42,198 bases of DNA, taken from a virus. A program made the position numbers and the translations under genes. The stretch lies in the IMG/VR virus record IMGVR_UViG_3300042939_000280, positions 1 through 42,198 of that record. The stretch is one strand, 5' to 3'. Shown here piece after piece: positions 7,127 to 16,100 of the stretch. The notes below the pieces were generated by a model. That model searched no databases and was not told the origin of the DNA. It saw only the letters and a program-made list of their open reading frames with translations. Each line of letters starts with the position of its first letter. The stretch's first letter is position 1.

Positions 7127-8761
7127 CTACAGGTCCCTGGTGTCCGCGACAGTAACCGAGTGCGCCGACGAAGGCCCGAACTGCCCGAACGCGCCGAACT
7201 GGGCGCGGCCGCCGAAGCCCCAGCCGCGGTTATTCACCAGCGGTGTGGTCAGCCTGTTGGGATCATCCCACTCGATCAGCGCCGTGTTACCTCGGATCAC
7301 CCGATAGGAGTACAGCGAGGTGGCGTCCCCGCAGGTCAAGGTCAGCGGAACGCCGGGCGACGGTTTGTCGCACGGCACCACCTGAACCTCCTTGTCGCCG
7401 CCGCTACCCAGGTTGTACGCCAAATGCAACCGGCCTTTGCCGTTCACGCCGATGTCCCACCACGCCAGCATGTACGCCTTGTGGTCGTCGGACACCCGCG
7501 CATACACGATGTCCTCGGCTGACTCGCCCAACGCGATGGTCTGCAACACTGTGGTGCCGGTGACGCGGGTGACCGTCTGATACGGGGTGTTGGTTTTGGC
7601 GTCCTTGGGGTCGATGCGGATGCACCGGATGGTGTTGGCGAGAATGCCCTCCCGCTTCCACGCCGCCTGGCCGTTCACCACGTTGAACTCGCCGTTGTTG
7701 TTATCTTCGTAAATCTTCCACCCGGTGCCCAGGCTTGCGGCGTCGGGCCGCTCGAAGTCGTCGCCGCCCACCACACCATTGGGCGGCTTGTTGATCGCCG
7801 CCTGCAACTGCGCGATGGTGGTCGCCTGCGCCGCAGTGGTCGCCATCAACAACGCGAACTGGTCGGTGGCATCGTTGACAGTGATCGTGGTGTCCGGTTT
7901 AACCCCGGTGAGGTTGAGCCACAGATTATCGAGGTAAGCCTGCCACTCGTCCAGCTTCAGGAAGTTAACCAGATCGTCGAGAATGTCAGCGATGGTCTGC
8001 TGCAGATCAGCCCACGCCCCGTCAAGGAACTCCTGCCATTTATCCAACTGCAGAAAGTTGGACAGTTCCTCGGTGAACTGCTGCCAGTTCTGCTGCGCCT
8101 CAGCAAGGTTGTCTGCGATCTGCTGCTGAACATCAGACCAGTCGCCGCTCAGGAACTCCTGCCATTTGTCGATCTGCAGAAAGTTAGACAGTTCCTCGGT
8201 GAACTGCTGCCAGTTCTGCTGCGCCTCAGCAAGGTTCTCGTTGATCTGTTGCTGAATAGCAGCGAAATCGCCGGTGATGAAGCTCTGCCAGAACTGCTCC
8301 CACTCTTCGACCTGCAGAAAGTTGCCCAGTTCCTCGGTGAACTGCTGCCAGTTCTGCTGCGCCTCAGCAAGGTTCTCGTTGATCTGCTGCTGAATAGCAG
8401 CGAAATCGCCGGTGATGAAGCTCTGCCAGAACTGCTCCCACTCTTCGATCTGCAGAAAGTTGCCCAGTTCCTCGGTGAACTGCTGCCAGTTCTGCTGCGC
8501 CTCAGCAAGGTTTTCCGCGATCTGCTGCTGAACGCCACTAGCCCACTGCTCAAGCTGCTCAATCGCCGAACCGAACGGGCCAGGAACGAACAACCCCCGC
8601 ACCGCCTGCACCACCGACGCGACGACGCTCTCCAACAGCTGCTTCCGCATCTGCTGCAGCTGATCCTCCGACAGCACACCCCACTGCTGCGGATCGCCGG
8701 GAAGCTGCCCATGACCAACATCCCCAGCCGGAACCGGGTTAAGCCAGTTAGGAGTCGTCAC
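7127..8761 (-). CDS. Minor tail protein with four long tandem helical repeats and a beta-sandwich-like C-terminus
   Basis: A 544-residue protein. The chosen GTG start at 8759-8761 overlaps the upstream stop (GTGA); a longer GTG start at 8773 exists. Residues 30-80 are helical. Residues 75-260 hold four tandem copies, 42-46 residues long, of a block built on ENLAEAQQNWQQFTEEL and NFLQIEEWEQFWQSFITGD. From about 330, DDFERPDAASLGTGWKIYED starts a domain that looks like a lectin/glucanase-type beta sandwich common at the ends of actinophage tail proteins (YMLAWWDIGVNG, YSYRVIRGNTALIEWDD, RGWGFGGRAQ). The carboxyl domain may bind cell-wall carbohydrate, which is an inference. The repeats could set a spacer length. 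Confidence 0.8.
   Translation of the reverse strand: MTTPNWLNPVPAGDVGHGQLPGDPQQWGVLSEDQLQQMRKQLLESVVASVVQAVRGLFVPGPFGSAIEQLEQWASGVQQQIAENLAEAQQNWQQFTEELGNFLQIEEWEQFWQSFITGDFAAIQQQINENLAEAQQNWQQFTEELGNFLQVEEWEQFWQSFITGDFAAIQQQINENLAEAQQNWQQFTEELSNFLQIDKWQEFLSGDWSDVQQQIADNLAEAQQNWQQFTEELSNFLQLDKWQEFLDGAWADLQQTIADILDDLVNFLKLDEWQAYLDNLWLNLTGVKPDTTITVNDATDQFALLMATTAAQATTIAQLQAAINKPPNGVVGGDDFERPDAASLGTGWKIYEDNNNGEFNVVNGQAAWKREGILANTIRCIRIDPKDAKTNTPYQTVTRVTGTTVLQTIALGESAEDIVYARVSDDHKAYMLAWWDIGVNGKGRLHLAYNLGSGGDKEVQVVPCDKPSPGVPLTLTCGDATSLYSYRVIRGNTALIEWDDPNRLTTPLVNNRGWGFGGRAQFGAFGQFGPSSAHSVTVADTRDL
8063..8530 (-). repeat. Tandem long repeats in minor tail gene (periods 138, 138 and 126 bp)
   Basis: The plus-strand string CAGTTCCTCGGTGAACTGCT begins at 8063, 8189, 8327 and 8465. 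Long parts of each unit are nearly identical at the DNA level, which indicates recent duplication. The units encode 42- or 46-residue helical blocks, in frame. Confidence 0.95.
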
Positions 8762-9606
8762 GGTACAGGACACACCCTAACGCTGAACTCCGTAGAAGAA
8801 CCGACAGTGCTGAACGTCTGCGAACCGCTGCGCCGCTCAGCCCGCAAGAAGATGGTCGCGGCAGCGCCGGCCGCGATCTTGTTGTAGTCGGCTGGCGAAC
8901 CAGACGGAGGGCCGGACACCAACACCGTCGGGGAGCCGTCGGCGTTCTGCCCAATCCTGCCCCGACCCCGACCCAGGATCTTTCCAGCAGCCTGGTCGTC
9001 GAGCCGGGCGATCAGATCCACCTGAACGTCGGAACCTGTCCCGCTGATCACACACCAGCCCGCCACCTGGGGTCGCCACGCGAACGGCTGCGGCGGAATG
9101 GACACCTGGCACAGCGTGAACGCCGAGTTGCCCGTCGGCGTGTTGTTGACAAGCGCAGGCCAATACTCATCCCCCGCTTTCTGGGCGGCGTACTCAAACC
9201 CGCGGCCTGTGCTGTTGACGGCGACGACCCTCCCCGGCACAGGGTTTCCAGTCAGGTCGTCGGCGTCGGCAAGGTTGAAAGAGGCGGCGTCGCCCTTCGC
9301 CCCCTGGTGCAGCGCAAGGTTCAATTTGTAGGTGTTGGCCGCCACCTTCGTCCACGACGCCGAATCCGGGGTCGGATCACCATCAGGAAGCGCGGTGAAG
9401 TTGATCGCCGTTTCAATGACGGGGGCGGGGCCGGGGTCGCCCTGAACCAAGCCGGGGAATGAACCCAACCCACCGTCCGGCGCGGCCACCGCGATGAACA
9501 TGCTTGAACTCGGATCCCAATCCAGCGGGATGCGGAACTTCGCCACGTCGATGACGAGGTATTCCTTCCCGTCGATGGTTGTGGTTGCCCAATTCGTTAC
9601 CGGCAT
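8758..9606 (-). CDS. Minor tail protein
   Basis: A 282-residue protein starting MPVTNWATTTIDGKEYLVID at ATG 9604-9606, with a GAAAGGATG ribosome-binding site upstream. The longer open frame to 9744 reads through the palindrome and overlaps the upstream gene, so I rejected it. Residues 1-60 form an N-terminal anchor-like segment, then a short collagen-like run (PGLVQGDPGPAP), then a beta-rich region (SASWTKVAANTYKLNLALHQ) and a C-terminal domain from about 160 (FTLCQVSIPPQPFAWRPQVAGW, VQVDLIARL, FSTVGSSTEFSVRVCPV). The layout and position fit a minor tail protein. Its stop overlaps the next start by GTGA. Confidence 0.75.
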   Translation of the reverse strand: MPVTNWATTTIDGKEYLVIDVAKFRIPLDWDPSSSMFIAVAAPDGGLGSFPGLVQGDPGPAPVIETAINFTALPDGDPTPDSASWTKVAANTYKLNLALHQGAKGDAASFNLADADDLTGNPVPGRVVAVNSTGRGFEYAAQKAGDEYWPALVNNTPTGNSAFTLCQVSIPPQPFAWRPQVAGWCVISGTGSDVQVDLIARLDDQAAGKILGRGRGRIGQNADGSPTVLVSGPPSGSPADYNKIAAGAAATIFLRAERRSGSQTFSTVGSSTEFSVRVCPVP

Positions 9607-9621
9607 GTCGTCATCCTTTCG

Positions 9622-9642
9622 GGTGTTGCGTTTCGCAACAGG
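9622..9642. repeat. Dispersed palindrome (copy 4), intergenic
   Basis: GGTGTTGCG-TTT-CGCAACA with the last two bases diverged (GG for CC). It fills the 37-bp spacer and ends 1 bp from the stop codon of the upstream tail gene. Confidence 0.9.
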
Positions 9643-9643
9643 C

Positions 9644-11341
9644 TCAGCTTTGCGGCGCGAGCGTAAGCACGTTGACCGACTCCAAGATGCCGGTAATGAA
9701 CCGCTGATGCTTAGCCAATGGAGACTCCTCGGCTTTCCCGTCACCTATCTGCAAAAGAATATCGCGCTTAGTGAGGTCGATCTGAAACTGAACCTCTTCG
9801 ATGTAGTCGGTGAAGATGCGAGTCCGATCCATGTACAGCACCGAGACGAGGCCACCGCGGAACACATCTTTGCCCAGCGTGTAGACCTCGGCGTTGCGGA
9901 AAGTGGCGATCACCGACACCCAGCCGCGGGACTCCCACAGGGCGTTGATGAAACCGAACAGCGTTTCGACGTTGTACGGCGCGGAACTGGTGGCGTGGAA
10001 AACCTCAACACCGGGATGGTAAGGGCCGACCTCATCCCGGCGGTCGTAATGCTGCACCATCTGGAACGCCAGGATGGTGTTGTTGAGGAACCCTTCCAGC
10101 AGGTTCGACGGGATGCCGGTGAACCCGAGCAGGATCGCAATGGCGTCGATGATCCAGGCGTAGGTGGCGTTCATCAAATCGTTCAGCCATTTGGGCGAAC
10201 GGCCGCCGATAATGTGCTGCCAGCCTTTCGGCGTATGGAAGCTGACCCGGCAGGTGAGGACGTTGCCTTTCTGGCCGGGTTCCGGCGCGATCAGCACCGC
10301 CCACGGTTCGACATGATCGACACCCAGGCTCGGCGCGATGAACACACCGTCCCGGCCTGGGACTTTCTGGATGAACGGCAGGATGCCCTCGAAGAACGAG
10401 CCGGTCACATCCACAACCTGACGTATCGCCGAATCAATGACCGTCCCGGTGGGGCCTTTGATCTGCGAGCGGTCCTTCACGGACACCACATACGTGGGCT
10501 GGGTGAGCGCCGACCCGGGGAACGTCTTCGTCCAGTAGTCGGGCTGGTCGTCGCCGGGCAGCCACAGATCGACGTGCACATTCACCCCGTAGGCGCGGGT
10601 GATGTCTTCGATGACCGTGCCACACGTTTCCATCCGCACGGTTCGGGCGACCAGCGGGCTGGTGTCAAGAAACGGGTTGCTTCGCACCACATAGATCGGC
10701 GTTTTCAGCATCTGAAAAATGTTGCCGTTGCCTTGCAGCAGCGTCCCGAACCAGGCGCGGATGTCAGGGTTGAGGCTGCCTGCGCTGTTGATGAACTCCC
10801 ACAGGCCGGACTGAATCCTCAGCGCGCTCTCCGAAATCATCGCCTCGGTCACAGTGCACAGAGGCCCGATGAACACGGCGTGCGACATCAGCTGGAACTG
10901 TATGGGCAGCCACCAGTTCGGCCACACCACCAGATAGTTCAGGATGTCCCAGATGCCGTTGAGGTTGGCTGTGCCCACCCACGAACCGTTGTCGAACTCG
11001 TAGTCGAACGTGTCAACGTAGAACGCGAACCGGATACCGGCCGTTTCGACAACAACCCCGACGTGGGTTGAAGCGCACTTCATGAACGTGTCGACAAGCC
11101 ACGAATCGCCTTTGATCTTCAGCTGCGCCGCGGGCATCTTGTTGCGGGGATCTGAGCCTTGCAACGAGATCATGTCGTCGCCGAGTTCTCCGACCTTCAC
11201 CCACATCTTGTCGTACACCGAGACGCGCCAAGTCTGATCGACGGCCGAGTTCTGCTGGGCAAGTTTCTCGGCTGCGGCTGAGGAAGTAATGGGGTCGCCG
11301 TACAGCAAGTCCCGCTTGAGTAGTTCCAGGTCGGCGGTCAT
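9644..11341 (-). CDS. Minor tail protein, Tal-like (tail-tip hub)
   Basis: A 565-residue protein. I chose the ATG at 11339-11341 because it overlaps the upstream stop as ATGA; a GTG three codons earlier (11350) is possible. It is the second large gene after the tape measure. Its opening (ELLKRDLLYGDP, then QTWRVSVYDKMWVKVGELGDD, WLVDTFMKC, VDTFDYEFDNGSWVGTANLNG) has the layout of the actinophage minor tail proteins that form the tail hub below the distal tail ring. Residues 120-220 are hydrophobic and helical (GIWDILNYLVVWPNWWLP). No peptidase motif is seen at the C-terminus. Order and architecture support the call; a structural comparison was not possible. Confidence 0.8.
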   Translation of the reverse strand: MTADLELLKRDLLYGDPITSSAAAEKLAQQNSAVDQTWRVSVYDKMWVKVGELGDDMISLQGSDPRNKMPAAQLKIKGDSWLVDTFMKCASTHVGVVVETAGIRFAFYVDTFDYEFDNGSWVGTANLNGIWDILNYLVVWPNWWLPIQFQLMSHAVFIGPLCTVTEAMISESALRIQSGLWEFINSAGSLNPDIRAWFGTLLQGNGNIFQMLKTPIYVVRSNPFLDTSPLVARTVRMETCGTVIEDITRAYGVNVHVDLWLPGDDQPDYWTKTFPGSALTQPTYVVSVKDRSQIKGPTGTVIDSAIRQVVDVTGSFFEGILPFIQKVPGRDGVFIAPSLGVDHVEPWAVLIAPEPGQKGNVLTCRVSFHTPKGWQHIIGGRSPKWLNDLMNATYAWIIDAIAILLGFTGIPSNLLEGFLNNTILAFQMVQHYDRRDEVGPYHPGVEVFHATSSAPYNVETLFGFINALWESRGWVSVIATFRNAEVYTLGKDVFRGGLVSVLYMDRTRIFTDYIEEVQFQIDLTKRDILLQIGDGKAEESPLAKHQRFITGILESVNVLTLAPQS

Positions 11342-13056
11342 AGCGGCCACCGCCTGAGCGGAGTCCCTGCTGCGACGATCCTGGAATCGGCGTTGCCGTC
11401 CACAATCTCAACAAGAACTTTGTGTTCCTGGACCGGGCCGGCGACCGGCTTCGCGGGAATCGGTTCGGCGAACCTGCCGCGCAGCAAGCTATACAAGTTC
11501 CCCTGCGGCGGCTTGATCCCGAACTTCGACAACAGTTCCTCTTCAAGGGGTGAAGCGTTGTTGCCGGAGGCAAACGAAACGAAATCTTTGATCGCCTGCT
11601 GCCACCACTTGAGTTCCTGCGGACTGGGCGGCACAGCGGTCAAATCCACAACGCCGCGCTTGCGGGGGTCGGCGCGTATCTGCACGATCTGGTTGGGCAG
11701 AAGCGGCCCGAACTCCACCATGTCGGTGCTGCCCGGCCCCGCGCCGATATGGAACAGCCCCGGCCCGTACAGGGTGTAGCGATCCCACATGGGCTGGTCA
11801 CCCACGTTGATCCGGCTCAACGTCCCCGACTGGGTTTGAGTGGAGTTGTCGCCGCCCCAGAACCTCCGCACCGAAGCCGGTGGAAGCTCAATCGCCGCGC
11901 CGGTTCCAGACTCCATCCCGAAGCCCATGCCCCGGTAGGCCGATCCGAGCAGCGAACCGTTGCCGGGCTCCTTGAACGTCAGCACCGGAACCAGACCGTT
12001 CAGGCCGCGCAGCACCCGGTACGTCCTGGGGTCGTTGTCGACGCCAGCCATGAAAGCCCACGTCTCGCCGGGGGCGGGAGAAAAGATGAGCTTCTCCCGC
12101 AGTGTTGTCTCGACGCCGTTGACGAAGTAGGACACCTCGATGCTGAAACGCTGAATCCGAAGGCGAAGCCCATTCTTTCCTGGCGTTCCGGTGTTGCCCA
12201 TCCGCAGCCAGATGTCGTTGTAGGACTCGTCGTAGGGACTCCACGACGGGAACGATCCCAGCTTCATGAAAGCGATCTGGCTGTCCGAGCCGGTCTTGAA
12301 CCCGGTGCGCTGCAACACCGCTGTGCGGCCCTGCTTGCTGCTGCCCTTCGACCACCTGGCTTCCCAGTCCCCCCCGCCGAAGACAGGTACAAGTATGCCG
12401 GTGAACTGGGGGGAAGCGACCACCGTCCCGGTCCCGGTCCCTGTGTAGGCGATCGTCCAGTTCTTTAAGTCCTTGAACTCTTCGTTGAGCTGGTTGTAAC
12501 CGAACCGGAACTCGTCGGTGTTGTCATAGGACCGCCAGAACGCATCCTCAGCCTTGAACGGCCAAGTGAACTCCTGGACGGTGAAGTTGCCGCCGCGAAT
12601 CTTGTCCACCGGGTTGCGTGTCCACCGCACCGACGCCCACCAGCGACCAGCGTCGTGGTCGAAGAACGACAACTCGCCAGGCTCCTTGGCGTCCCACGCC
12701 GCGATCCAGTCGCGGATCAGCTGGGCGGTTCTCGCTGGCGTTTTGCCGGTGGCGATCACCGTCATGTCGGCGTCGATCGGATCGTAGAGCGCATCAATGA
12801 AAGTGGTGCCGTCCTGGGTGGCACCTTTCTGTTCGATGGGCGCCCACGGCGCGATCAGCCCGCTGAGAGATTTGAGTCGGATCGACTCGGGCGCGTTGTA
12901 ATAGTCGGGAATCGACATGCCGCCCATCAGGTGATAGACGGAACTGTCGTCGTATGACCGATATGCCATGTTGGGTTTCTTGCCGTTGAGCAAGTAGTAG
13001 GCACCGTGCGGCGTGATTGGGTTCGACGGGATTCGGCGCTTTATGTTCCCTGCCAT
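11338..13056 (-). CDS. Minor tail protein, Dit-like (distal tail)
   Basis: A 572-residue protein directly downstream of the tape measure, the usual place of the distal tail protein. It starts at ATG with GAGGGG upstream. Residues 30-190 (MAYRSYDDSSVYHLMGGMSI, GELSFFDHDAGRWWASVRW, FTVQEFTWPFKAEDAFWRSY) match the N-terminal ring-type domain layout of actinophage Dit-like proteins. Residues 200-420 form an inserted galectin- or carbohydrate-binding-like beta domain (DIWLRMGNTGTPGKNGLRL; DPRTYRVLRGLNG). The C-terminal part returns to the Dit-like fold (YGPGLFHIGAGPGSTDMVE, VQIRADPRKRGVVDLTAVP). It overlaps the next gene by 4 bp. Confidence 0.8.
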   Translation of the reverse strand: MAGNIKRRIPSNPITPHGAYYLLNGKKPNMAYRSYDDSSVYHLMGGMSIPDYYNAPESIRLKSLSGLIAPWAPIEQKGATQDGTTFIDALYDPIDADMTVIATGKTPARTAQLIRDWIAAWDAKEPGELSFFDHDAGRWWASVRWTRNPVDKIRGGNFTVQEFTWPFKAEDAFWRSYDNTDEFRFGYNQLNEEFKDLKNWTIAYTGTGTGTVVASPQFTGILVPVFGGGDWEARWSKGSSKQGRTAVLQRTGFKTGSDSQIAFMKLGSFPSWSPYDESYNDIWLRMGNTGTPGKNGLRLRIQRFSIEVSYFVNGVETTLREKLIFSPAPGETWAFMAGVDNDPRTYRVLRGLNGLVPVLTFKEPGNGSLLGSAYRGMGFGMESGTGAAIELPPASVRRFWGGDNSTQTQSGTLSRINVGDQPMWDRYTLYGPGLFHIGAGPGSTDMVEFGPLLPNQIVQIRADPRKRGVVDLTAVPPSPQELKWWQQAIKDFVSFASGNNASPLEEELLSKFGIKPPQGNLYSLLRGRFAEPIPAKPVAGPVQEHKVLVEIVDGNADSRIVAAGTPLRRWPL

Positions 13057-13075
13057 CGCCGCCCCTCAGTAGATG

Positions 13076-13096
13076 AGTGTTGCGTTTCGCAACACC
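13076..13096. repeat. Dispersed palindrome (copy 5), intergenic
   Basis: AGTGTTGCG-TTT-CGCAACACC in the 55-bp spacer between the tape measure stop and the Dit-like gene start; one mismatch in the outer arm. Confidence 0.95.
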
Positions 13097-13111
13097 CCAC
13101 AATTATCAACA

Positions 13112-16100
13112 TCAGCGCGCTCCCGGTGCAGGTATGTGCCGGACGAGATCCTGACCGGCGCGGTCCTCTGTTGACTGGACAATGTAGGGGCCGTTGATCG
13201 CCACAGCCGTGTACGGCCCCGCCGGTGCGCCGGTGCCGGTGTGCTGACTCCGATTCGGATCCATTCCCTGCGTAGCGATCTGCTCAGGGGTGGGCGGCCC
13301 ACCGACACCGGCGAGCGTACTTTGGTTGCTGGCATTCTGCCCGCCAGCCAGATTGGCCATAGCAGGTGCCGCGCCAGCGATACCGCCAGCGAACCTGGTA
13401 AGCCAGTTGTTCTGCGCCAACTCCGAGCCGCCAGCAGGCATGAAGGTTTCCATCAGGCCCTGCACGCCAATGGCGGCGACCTGACCTCCGTACTCGATGG
13501 CGCGGTTCAGTTGCTCGAACCCCATCTGCATCGCGGCGCTAGCCACAGCAGCACCCGCCGAGCCGCCGCCGTAAGCGCCCGCAGCATCGGCTGCCAAACC
13601 GGCGGCCTGCACCGCCGATACTGCCGCGTTCTGCGCCAACCCAACCAGACCACCGCCCACGCTGAGGCCACCGCCGTAACCTTCCGGCGCTTCCACCTGA
13701 GCGCCGATAACCGTGCCGGGAGTTTCCACACCGGCAGGCATAACCGTTTCGGGGACGGTGGGAACTGCGGGAGGAACAGGAACCACAGGAGCCTCCGCCG
13801 CGAGAGGCGGAGGCTTGGGAGCCTCAGCAGCGGGAGTCGCCGGGGGCTGGGGCGGCGGCGGCGGCGCAGGCTGGGGCGGCGGGCTGTCCCCAACCCCAAG
13901 AAGTGAACCCAGATCATTAGGCTGACTACCCGAAGAACTGGTTTTCTTTGGTCCTGGGTTGAATGGTGCCGACCCCGCGCCGCTACCACGGCCGAACATA
14001 TCAGCAGCCACACCACTCAAGCCGCGCACACCGCCGCCCTCCAGCGCGGGCGGAAGGGGCGGCGGAGCGGGTGTACGCGGAACCGCGCCGCCCACGGCGT
14101 AGCTGTGCAGCGAACGCCGGAAGTCGTAGACCGCGGCCTGCCCGCCCAGCGCGGCAACGTCGTCGCGGGTCAGAACATGCTCACCGCTGTGCGCCATGAT
14201 CGGCACTTCGCCGCCGTTGGCGTAACGCGGCAAGGGGGGACCGTACACCGGACCCGAAGGGGCCGAACCTGACTGTTGACGCCGACCGCGCTGCGGCACG
14301 CCGGTACCTGCAACGAGACCGCGGCCCCTGCTGGACCGGAAAGCTTCGTCCGCCGTCACCGAGTACATGCTGCCGTCGCCGGTGTCCGACAGGTTGATCC
14401 GGCCGGTGCGCGGGTCATACCCGGTAACAGCGATGAAGTGACCGTAAGGGTAGTCCCTACCCGCTATGGATGAACCGGGAGCCACGTTCAGAACCGACCC
14501 GACACCCCTGTCTATGGAGTCTTTGACCGCGTTGAACAGCACATCGGGGCTGCCGCCGGACGCCTCCAACGCCGTGTACCCGCCGCTGGGGTTCAGCCGG
14601 TTGAGGCCAGCAGACAAAGAGCTGATACCACCGCCGCGAGCGATGACGCCATCAAGATCGTCCTGAGACATGTTCACGCCACCAGCCGACAGAACGATCT
14701 GCGCTGCCGCGTTGATGCAGTTGTTGGCGTACTGCTGCACCGCCACCGGAATGGTGTTCAGGTTGACCCCAGGGAGCTTGCCGCCAAACCTGGCGGGACC
14801 TGCGCCTCCGCCCTCGTAATTAGTACCGAAATCACCCGCGCCCCCGACCCATGCGGACGGGTCGGAAACAGAAGCCGGTCGAGGGCTGACCGGCGCGTCC
14901 AGCACCCCGCCTCCGTACCAGTTCGGGGAATAGCCGGGGGAACCGGACGGGGCGTAAGCCGGGGCACCAGCAACGGTTTCCCGGCCTGGGTCCAGCGGCC
15001 CATTCTTGTAGTAGCCCATCGACGACGCCGCCATGCCTGCCAAGCCAGAGCCGGCACCTTCCCCTTGCGGGAAACCCAGCCCCGCCTGCGCGCCACGTAT
15101 CGCGCCGAACACCGGGGCGAACGCCAGGTTGGCGAGGAACTTCGTGATGTTCTCAGCGATGCCGGTCAGGCCCTTGCTGATGCCAAAGTCCTTGTCGATC
15201 TCCGCGCCGAAGTCGCCGAGCGAATCACGCGCATTCTCCGTCTCGGTTTTCAGCTTCTCAACATCACCGGCCTGCGCTTTACCCAAGCCAACCAGGGCTT
15301 TGTGCAGCTGAAGCCTTCCGTCGAGAACCTTTCTCTCGAGGTCGTGGATTTCTTCCTCGCTGAGAAGACCCGACTGTTTCGCGGCCAGCAGATCCTTGTT
15401 GGCTTCCTCAAGATCGGTGGCCCTGTCCACGACCGCCAGTTGCGCGTCGAACACTTCCTGGGGGTCGACCATGTTCGCGCCGTACCCGGTGAGCTGACCG
15501 AACGAGTTGTACTGCGGCATGACCGGACCCCGAATGCTGGGCGTCCCCGGCGTACCCCCGGTGGGGTACTCGGGCATCCCATTCGCCCCCATCGGCAGCA
15601 TCGGAGTGATCTTCTGTCCGGTGATCGGGTTGGTGAAGGGATCGACGGCATACGATTCGCGCGGAAGCTCGCCACGGTACTTGTCGAGAAGTTCGGATTC
15701 CGTCAGAGCTTTCCCGGTTTTCGGATCTATGACCGTACCCGGAAGCGGGAACTCGTAGTCGTTGTAACCCGGTGGCACCTCAGGCCACTCGGGCATCGTA
15801 GGGCCTGCTGGGTTTTCACCCCGGGGATACCAGTCCTTGTAAAAGCTGTCCCTTGATGGGGGCGTCGGAGGGGCGGGAGAATCCGTCAGCCCTCTGATCC
15901 AATCCTCATAAGCAGACAAGAAAGGAACCCAAGTCGGGAATATCTTCTCGTCCTGTTTCTTGTTGTAGTCATTCATGTAACCCTGCGGATTGTCCTGCTT
16001 GCTGGCAATCCACTCATTGAACTTGCGATCAAGAGAACTAAGGATCGGGGTGGCGATTGACAACCCAACGGCCGCGCCAACGCCAGCCCAGTTGAAGCTC

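Noticed and set aside
9494-11071. Plus-strand open frame of 525 codons opposite a tail gene
   Set aside because: It is antisense to the Tal-like gene, has no domain or ribosome-binding site, and has Arg/Gln/His-rich composition.
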